NCBI RefSeq assembly: GCF_000380045.1
Contig: NZ_KB904340.1
Span: 180,805 to 244,804, forward strand
DNA: 64,000 nucleotides
From: Streptococcus marimammalium DSM 18627
GTDB taxonomy: Bacteria > Bacillota > Bacilli > Lactobacillales > Streptococcaceae
Direction of reading: 5' to 3'
The notes beneath the pieces are model-generated. The model did no database searches, was not told the DNA's origin, and saw only the letters and a program-made list of their open reading frames with translations. This document shows, in pieces, positions 39,988 to 48,700 of the stretch. Positions within the stretch are counted from its first letter, which is position 1. Each line of letters starts with the position of its first letter. The translations under genes and the position numbers were made by a program.

Positions 39988-40021
39988 AAAAAGCTATTAA
40001 TAAGAAATTCTTATCAATAGC
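39988..40021 (-). terminator. Terminator after DUF1307 lipoprotein 2
   Basis: Stem GCTATT-ATAAG / CTTAT-AATAGC with one internal mismatch and a 5-base loop, followed by five T on the minus strand. Confidence 0.75.
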
Positions 40022-40033
40022 AATTCTTTTATC

Positions 40034-40564
40034 TTAGTTTTGATTAAGTGGTTGGAATTCTTTGAATTTACCATCTTTAACTTCTTTAAATTTACTTTTT
40101 TTAAGAAATTCTAAAGTTTGTTTGTAACTAATATATTCAGGATCTTCAAAATTACTAGAAAGTAAACCTGGAATATTAGCAAGATCTTTTAAATCAATTT
40201 TCTCATAATCCATGACTAAATATTCAACAACATGTTCTTCACCGTATTCAATCTGATCTGTAACACCATCAATCCCTTCATATTGACTAGTGATTGGATT
40301 TAAATATTTTTTTGCTTCCTCAGCAGTTGAAACACCAATAGCTGCATAAGAGAGTTGTGTATTTGTTTCTTGTTTTAAAACAATATCTTTTTTTTCATCA
40401 TAATAAAATGTCATTCGGATATCAATACCAGGTTGTGAACTTTGGAAATAGGAAACTGACTTTTCTTTATTAGAATCATTTTGATTTATGCCTTTACCAC
40501 ACGCTGCTAAAATAACTAAGCTTAACATTAATAATAAGCTAAAAATTAAATTTCTTTTTTTCAT
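40034..40564 (-). CDS. DUF1307 family lipoprotein (paralogue 2)
   Basis: A 176-aa lipoprotein with lipobox LAAC, C22. It aligns along its length with the gene at 39328: RMTFYYDEKKDIVLKQE, YEGIDGVTDQIEYG and TLEFLKKSKFKEVKDGKF correspond to motifs in the first copy. The two have diverged well beyond a recent duplication. Function unknown. Confidence 0.88.
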   Translation of the reverse strand: MKKRNLIFSLLLMLSLVILAACGKGINQNDSNKEKSVSYFQSSQPGIDIRMTFYYDEKKDIVLKQETNTQLSYAAIGVSTAEEAKKYLNPITSQYEGIDGVTDQIEYGEEHVVEYLVMDYEKIDLKDLANIPGLLSSNFEDPEYISYKQTLEFLKKSKFKEVKDGKFKEFQPLNQN

Positions 40565-40593
40565 AATGGTCTCCTAAATAATTTGATACCATC

Positions 40594-40622
40594 ATTATAA
40601 CTCTTTATCCGCAATTAAACAA
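40594..40622 (-). promoter_or_regulatory. Promoter of DUF1307 lipoprotein 2
   Basis: Minus-strand TTGTTT (40617-40622), 17-base spacer, TATAAT (40594-40599), followed by TTAGGAGA and ATG. Confidence 0.65.
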
Positions 40623-41235
40623 CGATAACCTGTATTGGTAGGCAAAATTTTCATGATTACGATTTAAGTAAGTCAAACTACAAAAAATAAACATCTAAAT
40701 ATGATGAATTTTGAATCAACTACTCGGAGAAGGATTTTCTCATGTCAAATATTCACATACCATTTGTTTTTTATCTCAGACTATTGGAACTCACTATCAC
40801 AATGAGAAAAATTACAGTAATTATGCTCTATCAACTTTATTTTTAAAAGATACAAAATCTCAAATTACTCTCTTATGAAATTTAATAAACAATTCGACAA
40901 GTCAAAAGTGCAAGAAAAAACTAGTTAGACATTTATGTTTCACTAAAATCTAATGGCAAGCTAGCAATCAAGTAGAATGAGAACATTGTTCAACACAATT
41001 CTACTTTAAACTCATTAAGTTATATTATCTCTCAGTGTTTACAGGAATATAATGATTTCCTAATTAACTTTTTATCGCCTTAATAGACTAGACAACTTCA
41101 AAGACAAAACAAAAAATTATACCAAATAAATTGATATTAATTGCATACGTATTATCCATTTTTTATCTTTTAGTTTCACATCATCGACAAAAGTATACAG
41201 CTAAGTTCTAATAATTTATTTTACTTTACAATATT
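40623..41235. other. Gene-free stretch at the downstream boundary of the capsule locus
   Basis: No intact gene. One plus-strand frame is open from about 40713 to 40878 (starting TTG, roughly 50 codons) but matches nothing I recognise and has no start signals; it may be a decayed remnant. At 40970-41006 there is a two-part hairpin: outer arms AAGTAGAAT / ATTCTACTT and an inner palindrome GAACATTGTTC. No insertion-sequence ends were found. Confidence 0.45.
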
Positions 41236-42237
41236 TTATAATCTGATTATTTTTTCTAAAAATGGTATTTTTGAAATTAAAAAAGAAATTAGAAAACTTA
41301 AAAATATCACTAAAAAAAGGCCAATAAAATTAATTAGACTATCTGAAAAATCAAGAAATCTTGTTAAAAAATTCAATATATGATAATGAATAATAAAAAC
41401 ACCCACTGTTAAAGAAGAAAAAGTACTGAGTAATAATTTATATTTATTACTAATAGATGTAGATAAAAAACATAAAAAAATCATTGTAGCAACTAGTTTT
41501 ACAAAAAAAGAATCATAATAATATTCAGCATAAACTATGCCATGATAATATTTAGAAATAAAAGATAATAAAAATGGCATGAACATAAATAATGTTAATG
41601 TAAGAAATTTAAATAACTTTGTGACTTTTTTCGTTAAAAAATTTTGAATCTCTTTTCTACCAATAAGACCACCAATAAGATAATAAGAATACCAAGTCCA
41701 AAATCTGAAAGTTTGTATAATAAACATTTGAACTGGTTTAGCACCACTAACAAGATTAAACAATTGAATAAATGATCCAATTACTAAAAATAACATTACT
41801 AAAAAAATATGAATTTTTAAAGATCTTACAATCCTTTTTAATATGGGTAAACTAATATAAATAACTATTAGTGCTCCGAAAAACCAAAATTGAAAAAAAT
41901 AACCTTTTTGTACAAATGAAGTGATAATTTCTAATAAGAGATTATCAGTGAATCGTTGTCGTACTAGATAAAATAAGAGAGACCAAAAAGAAGTAATAAA
42001 TAAAATTGATACGATTTTCTTTAAAATATAACGAATGGTTATCTTCTCTTTATTTAATAAAAAGTAACCATTCGTTATAAAGAATAAGGGAATTCCTACT
42101 GTACCTATATAATAAATATATTCATTAATACTAAAGTCAGATTGAATAGTAAAACTTTTAAAAGAAACATGTAACAATAAAACACAGATACTAGCAAGCA
42201 GTTTAATAATGTCAAGGCTAACAATACGTGATTTCAT
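41236..42237 (-). CDS. Acyltransferase family membrane protein (capsule O-acetyltransferase candidate)
   Basis: A 333-aa protein of the acyltransferase-3 family with about ten hydrophobic segments, starting MKSRIVSLDIIKLLASICVLLLHVS with the family's first-helix H. Such enzymes transfer acetyl or other acyl groups to exported polysaccharides. The frame is open upstream to 42309 but overlaps the dehydrogenase gene; the ATG at 42237 follows that stop by one base. Last gene of the capsule locus, so it probably modifies the capsule repeat unit (inference). Confidence 0.82.
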   Translation of the reverse strand: MKSRIVSLDIIKLLASICVLLLHVSFKSFTIQSDFSINEYIYYIGTVGIPLFFITNGYFLLNKEKITIRYILKKIVSILFITSFWSLLFYLVRQRFTDNLLLEIITSFVQKGYFFQFWFFGALIVIYISLPILKRIVRSLKIHIFLVMLFLVIGSFIQLFNLVSGAKPVQMFIIQTFRFWTWYSYYLIGGLIGRKEIQNFLTKKVTKLFKFLTLTLFMFMPFLLSFISKYYHGIVYAEYYYDSFFVKLVATMIFLCFLSTSISNKYKLLLSTFSSLTVGVFIIHYHILNFLTRFLDFSDSLINFIGLFLVIFLSFLISFLISKIPFLEKIIRL

Positions 42238-42238
42238 A

Positions 42239-43267
42239 TTATATATCCCACTTAAACACTGTTTTAAAGGGTGTAGATAAATCGGTGGCAAATACCTTAT
42301 GAATATCACTTATAGTCTTTACATCCTCTTCTAAAAAAATAATGTTTTTAAGCCTACTTTGAATTTGTTTATCACTAATCATTTCAATAGCTTGTTCAAA
42401 ATCTTTTCTTCCTGATCTTGAAGAACCAACAATAGTTATCCCTTTTTCTAAAACATCTCTTGTATTGATTGAAACCTTATTTTCACTTACTCCCATTATC
42501 ATAATAGTTCCTTGGGGATTAAGATAATCTATAATATCATTTATGGCACTCTCACTTCCTTGTCCACCAGCGCATTCAAATCCATGGTCAAATTTTAGAC
42601 TTTCCGGTACTTCATTACTCATAAAAGTGTTTTCAATAAAGTTAAACATTCTTAGTTTTTCAGGATTACGACCAATGACAGTAATCTTCATATCTGGGTA
42701 TGTATAATGTAATGATGTTGCAACAACATAAGCTAAACTACCATCACCAACAATAACAACACTATCTCGTTTAGAATGAGCAATTTTATCAAAACGAGCA
42801 ATAGAATGCATACTAACACTTGTAAATTCCGATAAAGCTGCTACTTCATCAGATATATTTTCATAAGGTACTACTCTATCAAGAGGTAAAGAAATAACTT
42901 CTTGCATAAAACCATCATTTCCACTTGATAGAAAATAACTTTCTGAAAGATAATTTTCAAAAAAAATATTGTCTTTTTCAATATTTTTTGGTGGTTGGTT
43001 AGGTATCATAGCAACTTTTTGACCAGGTTCATAAGTTCCGGTAGGATCAGCTACAACTATACCTGTTGCCTCGTGAATAGGAGCCATAGGTAATTTTTTA
43101 GCCAAAATTTTCGGATCTCTTCTTCCTTGATAATATCTTTGATCTGCATGACAAATTGCCATAAAATTAGGTTTGACAATAATATTATGTGAACTATTAA
43201 TATCAATTTCTTCATATTTTATAGAAAGATTTTTGGGTTTAATCAGTTGATAAATTTGATTTAACAT
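42239..43267 (-). CDS. tarJ: Ribitol-5-phosphate dehydrogenase, TarJ-like (alcohol dehydrogenase family)
   Basis: Zinc-type medium-chain dehydrogenase predicted to reduce ribulose-5-phosphate to ribitol-5-phosphate with NADPH. From the ATG at 43267 it starts MLNQIYQLIKPKNLSIKYEE. The TarJ-like AICHADQRYYQGRRDP and APIHEATGIVV carry zinc ligands, and the nucleotide fold starts VVIVGDGSLAYVVATSL. GAGG precedes 43267; five more codons upstream overlap tarI. It sits next to the cytidylyltransferase gene, forming a CDP-ribitol pair. Confidence 0.88.
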   Translation of the reverse strand: MLNQIYQLIKPKNLSIKYEEIDINSSHNIIVKPNFMAICHADQRYYQGRRDPKILAKKLPMAPIHEATGIVVADPTGTYEPGQKVAMIPNQPPKNIEKDNIFFENYLSESYFLSSGNDGFMQEVISLPLDRVVPYENISDEVAALSEFTSVSMHSIARFDKIAHSKRDSVVIVGDGSLAYVVATSLHYTYPDMKITVIGRNPEKLRMFNFIENTFMSNEVPESLKFDHGFECAGGQGSESAINDIIDYLNPQGTIMIMGVSENKVSINTRDVLEKGITIVGSSRSGRKDFEQAIEMISDKQIQSRLKNIIFLEEDVKTISDIHKVFATDLSTPFKTVFKWDI

Positions 43268-43268
43268 A

Positions 43269-43976
43269 TTAGTTGTCCTCAATCATACTTCTTGCAATTT
43301 TCAAATCTGTAATTGTGGTAATTTTAATATTAGAATAATCTCCCTTAGCGAGACCAACTTTTTTACCATTAATAGTGAAGATTTTACACGCATCAGTTAA
43401 TATTTCTTTATCATTTTCGCTTAATGCATTATAAAAAGACATAAAATCACTCATTTTAAATGTTTGAGGCGTTTGACCAAGATAAAGATATTGACGTTCA
43501 GGTATATTAGAAATTGATTCCTTATCTTTACTTTCAACAATTGTATCTACTGCTTCAACAACAGTGTCAATAGCATCATAATTATTTGCTAACCAAATAT
43601 TCTCTTTAATAGTTTTCAAAGAAACAAATGGTCTAACAGAATCATGAGTAATGATAATGTCATCATCGTTTGAAGAAAACTCTGTTTTAATTTTAGTAAT
43701 AATATTAGTAATTGTGTCATTACGATTACTTCCACCTGGAGCAATGACTATTTTTTCTATAAATGGTGATAGATATTTCTTTATTAAATCTTCAGTATAA
43801 ATAATCCAATCTGGATGGACTCCAATAACAATTTTATTAATCTCTTTAACTAAAATAAATTTTTCAATGGTATGTATCAAAATAGGCTTACTACCTAGTT
43901 CAAGAAATTGCTTAGGCATATCTTGTAAACCCATTCGAGTTCCTTTTCCACCTGCTAAAATTCCAGCGTAAATCAT
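43269..43976 (-). CDS. tarI: D-ribitol-5-phosphate cytidylyltransferase, TarI-like
   Basis: IspD/TarI-family nucleotidyltransferase of 235 aa: GILAGGKGTRMG with the CTP-binding loop, DMPKQFLELGSKPI, and THDSVRPFV. It is predicted to make CDP-ribitol from ribitol-5-phosphate and CTP. The adjacent TarJ-like gene and two LicD-family genes support ribitol rather than methylerythritol as substrate. It starts directly after the wzy stop with GAGG 8 bases before. Confidence 0.9.
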   Translation of the reverse strand: MIYAGILAGGKGTRMGLQDMPKQFLELGSKPILIHTIEKFILVKEINKIVIGVHPDWIIYTEDLIKKYLSPFIEKIVIAPGGSNRNDTITNIITKIKTEFSSNDDDIIITHDSVRPFVSLKTIKENIWLANNYDAIDTVVEAVDTIVESKDKESISNIPERQYLYLGQTPQTFKMSDFMSFYNALSENDKEILTDACKIFTINGKKVGLAKGDYSNIKITTITDLKIARSMIEDN

Positions 43977-45179
43977 TTATAATACCTCACTTCCTTTTTT
44001 TAATGCTATGAAACTATAATCTCCATCATTCACTTCATAATTTTTATTGATTAATGCTCCTAAAAGCAACCAAAACGTATTATAATGGAGCATTAACACT
44101 AAATCATCAATGATTCCATGAACAGCAATGATAGAAAAAATAACAATTAAGTAGTATTCTTTTTTTTGATAAAGAATATATAAGAGCACTGTTAATAGTA
44201 GAATAAATAAGAATGTCACAATGATTCCATAGCGTTGTAAAATTTGAATATACAAACTATCAACATAAGAATATGGATCTGTTTGTGTGTTACCAAAAGC
44301 ATCTAAACCATTACCAACCCAACTCACTCTTTTACCAAATAAAGAAAAACCATATCTGTTAAGAGAATTATAGCCTAATATTAATCTTTGACCAAGAAAG
44401 CTATTTAAATTAAATTGCCATTCAACGATTGCGTTATAGTTATAAGATAATAAGAAACTTGTAAAGAAAGAAATAATAAAAGATGGTATCAAGAAAACTG
44501 AAAGTTTCCCAATTTTTCCTGAAAAATTTGGAAATATCTTCAAAAATAGAGAGAAAATTAGAATTAAAATTGATGTATAAAAAGTTAATCTAGAATTTGT
44601 TTGATTAAAAATCCAATAATTTATAAAAAATAGTAAAACTAGTTGATAGTATTTTATTGCATTTTTTTTAAAATAAACAAATAAAAGTGTAATGTTTGTC
44701 ATTATCGTTGATGGAAACAGAGCATATCTAAAACCTAAAAAATGTCTTGTTCTAATAGTGTCAGAAACTATATAATCGGTAATAATACCAAGTTTACTAC
44801 TCAATATAATAAAAATCAAAGTCGTTAAACTAATAATAAATGTAATTTTAGAGATCTTTTCAAACGATAAATCCTTTAGATAATATATATAGATAAATGA
44901 AATTGGAAATAGTAACTGATTGATACCAGAGCTTTTTAAAATTGTTATTGAAAGAATAACAATAATTATCAAAATACTAAATAATTTTCTAAAGTCGTAT
45001 TTTGAACTAAATTCTTTAATAAATAATAAAGAAACAGAAGAAACAATAATATATTTATGAAAATCAATAAAATATTGGTAGTAAAAACTCGTGCTTAAAA
45101 GTGAGCTTACCAAAAATACAATAAAAGAAATTATGGCGATTAGTTCATTAAAATTTAATTTTTTTATAACAATTTTCAT
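43977..45179 (-). CDS. wzy: Capsular polysaccharide polymerase (Wzy)
   Basis: A 400-aa integral membrane protein with about 11 hydrophobic segments and a long extracellular loop near residues 255-310. The loop includes NRYGFSLFGKRVSWVGNGLDAFG, split here around the GKRV part. This is the topology of O-antigen polymerase/ligase proteins. Sequence is too variable for a specific linkage. In a Wzx/Wzy locus it joins repeat units on the outer face of the membrane. Confidence 0.82.
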   Translation of the reverse strand: MKIVIKKLNFNELIAIISFIVFLVSSLLSTSFYYQYFIDFHKYIIVSSVSLLFIKEFSSKYDFRKLFSILIIIVILSITILKSSGINQLLFPISFIYIYYLKDLSFEKISKITFIISLTTLIFIILSSKLGIITDYIVSDTIRTRHFLGFRYALFPSTIMTNITLLFVYFKKNAIKYYQLVLLFFINYWIFNQTNSRLTFYTSILILIFSLFLKIFPNFSGKIGKLSVFLIPSFIISFFTSFLLSYNYNAIVEWQFNLNSFLGQRLILGYNSLNRYGFSLFGKRVSWVGNGLDAFGNTQTDPYSYVDSLYIQILQRYGIIVTFLFILLLTVLLYILYQKKEYYLIVIFSIIAVHGIIDDLVLMLHYNTFWLLLGALINKNYEVNDGDYSFIALKKGSEVL

Positions 45180-45188
45180 TACTACCTC

Positions 45189-46007
45189 TTATTCAACTTC
45201 AATCCAAGCTTTCAAAAAGTGGCCGTTTTGTTCACTAATTGGCGGTGGTGTCATATAATCCCCGTAAATGGATGTTAAATAGTATGACCAAGACGAAGGA
45301 GCATTTACTTCCAAACCTTCAAAATTAACCTTAACAGCTTGTAAGTAGCTTTCTTTGGGCATTTTTTCACGAGAACCATACAATCCCATGGCTACTGCTC
45401 CAACAAATTTACTCGATGCTACAGAATATCTTTGAGAATAGTGATCAATAAAACGAACTAATCTTGACATTCCAATTAATTTTAATGGCCATTTAATAAA
45501 TTTTTTTAAAAATCTTTTCATGGGTGTTTTCCCAGTATTAGCTTTAGCTTTTTGAATTCTCAAAAGCATTCTAGCAATTCCAAGGATTTTATAAATTTTC
45601 TTAACTTTTTTATCGTCAGCAGGTAAACCATCTAATGGTAAAATATCAATCCAAAGATGTCTTTCGTTTTTATCATAAGTAAAATTATTTTCGGCAAAAA
45701 CTCTTGTGTCAAAAAGTTTACAAAAAGGTTGATTGAGGTTGTTTAAACGATTCGAAGCAACTCTATAAACTGTTTCTTTTTCAAATATATCATGTAGTTT
45801 TAAAAATTGCTCATAATCAATTCTAGGCATTAAAATATCAATATCATCATCCCACGGTATAAAACCATTATGCCTTATAGCGCCAAGCAATGTTCCACCA
45901 GCTAAAAAATATCTCAATGAATGTGTCTCACAAAAAGAGACGAATGCTTTAAGCATATTTAATTCGTATTGTTGTATTTCTTTTAAAGTAAGCATTTGTC
46001 TCATCAT
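45189..46007 (-). CDS. LicD family phosphotransferase (first copy by coordinate)
   Basis: LicD-family enzymes transfer a phospho-substituent (phosphocholine or ribitol phosphate, for example) from a CDP-activated donor to a glycan. The 272-aa product has FLAGGTLLGAIRHNGFIPWDD followed by DIDILMPR, the nucleotidyltransferase-fold GG and DDDID metal site. With TarIJ in the locus the donor is most likely CDP-ribitol (inference). AAAGGA precedes the double ATG at 46007. Confidence 0.88.
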   Translation of the reverse strand: MMRQMLTLKEIQQYELNMLKAFVSFCETHSLRYFLAGGTLLGAIRHNGFIPWDDDIDILMPRIDYEQFLKLHDIFEKETVYRVASNRLNNLNQPFCKLFDTRVFAENNFTYDKNERHLWIDILPLDGLPADDKKVKKIYKILGIARMLLRIQKAKANTGKTPMKRFLKKFIKWPLKLIGMSRLVRFIDHYSQRYSVASSKFVGAVAMGLYGSREKMPKESYLQAVKVNFEGLEVNAPSSWSYYLTSIYGDYMTPPPISEQNGHFLKAWIEVE

Positions 46008-46032
46008 AGTTATCCTTTATTTTAATAGTATT

Positions 46033-47046
46033 TTAATGCCAATAACGCCATTTAGGATAGCCTGCTGGAAAAAATAATTTAAGTATCCATAAAAAAGTAT
46101 AGTTTGTCAACCTTAATACTTTGATAAATGTACCAAATTTTCCAAACCTTGTTACATTATTATATATATCAGTAGAAATGGTTTTTATTTCATTGTCATA
46201 TTTTTTTAAAAGCAGTCTTGAATGATTATCAATAGGTAATAATAAAATAGTTTTCAATGTACCAATATAATATCCTGTTACTCTATGCAAAATATAGTAA
46301 TAATTAGAATTTTTTTGATTTTCTTTAGTAAAGTGCGAAAGAATTCTGAAAATAGAAAAAATCATATCCATATTTTTTATTCTTGAAGCAGTACTAACAC
46401 TTTGACCTTCTCTATCAAGACGATAAAAATAAATTGTATTATTGACGTATTCAATCGTTTTGGCATAAGCAAAAGGAAATAAGCTATACAATTGATCTGT
46501 ATAAAACATATGAGCAGGTAATTTTAAATGAGATTTTTTTAAGATCTCAGTTTTATAAGTTAACGCCCACATACCAATCATACGTCTAACTCTTAATTGA
46601 CTAATTTCTAATATTTCTTTTTCTGGAAAATCACTAGAATAGTCAATTTTTTCCATATCCGTTAGAGAACGACCTCTTAAAAAAGGTGTGACAACAACAT
46701 CTGAATCGGTATATTTTAGATGCTCAATAAATGCTTCCAACTCATCTGTTTGAAACCAATCATCTCCATCAAGTAACTTAAAGTACTTAGCACTAGAATT
46801 TTCAATACTATAATTAACTGTCGTACCATATCCTCCATTTTCTTTATGGACTGGAATTACACTGTTTGGAAACTGCTCTTGATATTTTTTTGCAATTGAA
46901 AATGTGTTATCATTGCCTCCATCATCAATCACAAAAATCTCCAAATCATCAATAACTTTAGAAGTCACTAAACTCTCTAAGGTTGTTTTTATATAATTTT
47001 CAACATTATAAGCAGCTATGGAAATTGTTAAGATTTTTTTTGTCAT
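46033..47046 (-). CDS. Glycosyltransferase family 2
   Basis: A 337-aa GT-A transferase. It starts with KKILTISIAAYNVENYIKTTL, then VIDDGGNDNT and KLLDGDDWF (DxD equivalent), then a C-terminal part with amphipathic helices. It probably adds one sugar to the lipid-linked repeat unit on the cytoplasmic face. Donor and linkage are not predictable. It lies between the two licD genes. Confidence 0.88.
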   Translation of the reverse strand: MTKKILTISIAAYNVENYIKTTLESLVTSKVIDDLEIFVIDDGGNDNTFSIAKKYQEQFPNSVIPVHKENGGYGTTVNYSIENSSAKYFKLLDGDDWFQTDELEAFIEHLKYTDSDVVVTPFLRGRSLTDMEKIDYSSDFPEKEILEISQLRVRRMIGMWALTYKTEILKKSHLKLPAHMFYTDQLYSLFPFAYAKTIEYVNNTIYFYRLDREGQSVSTASRIKNMDMIFSIFRILSHFTKENQKNSNYYYILHRVTGYYIGTLKTILLLPIDNHSRLLLKKYDNEIKTISTDIYNNVTRFGKFGTFIKVLRLTNYTFLWILKLFFPAGYPKWRYWH

Positions 47047-47094
47047 TATTTATTCTTCCTATCCTTTGATTCTATTTTAAATTACTGATATCTA

Positions 47095-47892
47095 TTATGA
47101 TTTTTTAATACAAATAATTTCTATATCATGTCCTTTTTGTTCTATTAAATCAGGAATTATCATGTAGTCATCATATATTTGTTTTAAATAACAATCAGCT
47201 TTCTCAGGAGCATAAATATCAATACATTCAAACTTAATCAATTGTGGGGTTCCTAGAATATTTTTTAAAACAATTTCACGATTTCTGTAACGTCCAAGAA
47301 TATTACCCACTAATGATGATTTTTCAAAGGAATATTTTTTAATAGTTTCATGTAATTTAGATAATATTTTTTCACTTGATAAAATTCTATTAATATTTGT
47401 TATCTTTGCTATTTTAAAAATAGTGTTTTCTAGCATACCTCTATCCCTTTCAATTAGCAGATTGATAACAGATAATTTTGCAAGCATACGAAGTAAGATA
47501 ATTTTTTTTGAATGTAAAAATCTTTTTACAAATGTTTCAGGATAGCCATCAAGTGGAAAAATATCAATAAATACTCCTGTTTCAATATCACCTATTTTTA
47601 TTTTAGTATTAGTATTAACTAATTGTAGAATATTTAAATTTAGAGGATTAGGCTTAATAATGATATGTTTCGATAATTTTTTCGGTGCTAGTTGAATAAA
47701 TTTTTCATAATCCTCTCTTGGGATTCCTATATCAATATCATCATCCCATGGAATAAAACCAGAGTGCCTAACTGCCCCTAATAAAGTTCCTCCTAAAGCA
47801 TAATATCTAATATTTAATTTTTTTGAAATCTCATGGAACTCTTTAAGCATTTCAAGTTCAATAGATTGTACTAATTTAATATTATTATTCAT
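47095..47892 (-). CDS. LicD family phosphotransferase (second copy by coordinate)
   Basis: A 265-aa LicD protein with YALGGTLLGAVRHSGFIPW followed by DDDIDIGIPREDY. It resembles the other LicD only in the catalytic N-terminal half, so the two may act on different acceptor sugars or donors. It is not a recent duplicate. Cytoplasmic, no membrane segment. Confidence 0.88.
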   Translation of the reverse strand: MNNNIKLVQSIELEMLKEFHEISKKLNIRYYALGGTLLGAVRHSGFIPWDDDIDIGIPREDYEKFIQLAPKKLSKHIIIKPNPLNLNILQLVNTNTKIKIGDIETGVFIDIFPLDGYPETFVKRFLHSKKIILLRMLAKLSVINLLIERDRGMLENTIFKIAKITNINRILSSEKILSKLHETIKKYSFEKSSLVGNILGRYRNREIVLKNILGTPQLIKFECIDIYAPEKADCYLKQIYDDYMIIPDLIEQKGHDIEIICIKKS

Positions 47893-47900
47893 CCATTTAC

Positions 47901-48692
47901 CTAAAAACTCTCTTTATATTTTCTTTTAAAGAATTTAGCCATCAAAAAACCATATGCTTTTTTAAAATAATTAACTTTTGAAGTGTAAATAACATTAACT
48001 TCTTTATAGGATATTTGATGATAATCCAGCCAAACATTAAATAAAATTTCACTAACACGACCAAATAAACGTTTTTCAAAGAAAGTCATATTGGTAGTAT
48101 CGATGGTCAACATCAACTTCTCCAAAATGGAAAATAACCATGTTAAATAATTATCAATATGTTCTTTTTTCATGATAAACATATTAAACATATGGCCAGA
48201 TTTTTGTTTCATTACTTTATCAAAAGAATTAAGATAGTTTGGAAAAAATTCACTAATCAATTGACGTGACAAATCTAAGTGCGTTTTATCAAATGTGTTA
48301 GAATAATGAGAATAAAGTGTCTCAATATAATAGTTTTGCTTTTTAGGCAAAATCATATCGTATTTAGATAGTAAATTATTAATATCCGAATGTGAAAGAA
48401 TAATACTATTAATATCTGTATTATCAGAAAATTTTATTTTTTTCAATGTAAAATATCTTCTATAATGGACTAAACCTAAATAATCATAGTCTAAATTTTT
48501 CCAAGCCCAATATAATGCTGTAAGTTCTGAATAATAAGGGTTTAATTGAGAAACATTGTCTCCTGTATCGTCACCTTGATAACCTAAACTATCTTTGCCT
48601 TGTTTTCCAACGTGAATTGGAACATATAAGTCACTATCTTTAGGCATTGGATGTTTTTTATGCGTTGCTATAACTATTTTAACCTTATCCAT
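47901..48692 (-). CDS. DUF4422 glycosyltransferase (capsule)
   Basis: A 263-aa protein of the DUF4422 family found in capsule and LPS loci. Characteristic segments are VIATHKKHPMP, NPYYSELTALYWAWKN, DYLGLVHYRRYF and SGHMFNMFIMKKEH. Members are thought to transfer sugars, and some work in galactofuranose-containing polymers; it lies directly after glf here. GGAG stands 5 bases before the ATG at 48692, so I prefer it to the GTG at 48698. Confidence 0.82.
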   Translation of the reverse strand: MDKVKIVIATHKKHPMPKDSDLYVPIHVGKQGKDSLGYQGDDTGDNVSQLNPYYSELTALYWAWKNLDYDYLGLVHYRRYFTLKKIKFSDNTDINSIILSHSDINNLLSKYDMILPKKQNYYIETLYSHYSNTFDKTHLDLSRQLISEFFPNYLNSFDKVMKQKSGHMFNMFIMKKEHIDNYLTWLFSILEKLMLTIDTTNMTFFEKRLFGRVSEILFNVWLDYHQISYKEVNVIYTSKVNYFKKAYGFLMAKFFKRKYKESF

Positions 48693-48700
48693 TAGCACTC

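Noticed and set aside
40713..40878. A possible transposase remnant in the gap before the capsule locus
   Set aside because: The short translation has no motif I can match to a transposase and no terminal repeats flank it, so I list it only as an unrecognised open frame.
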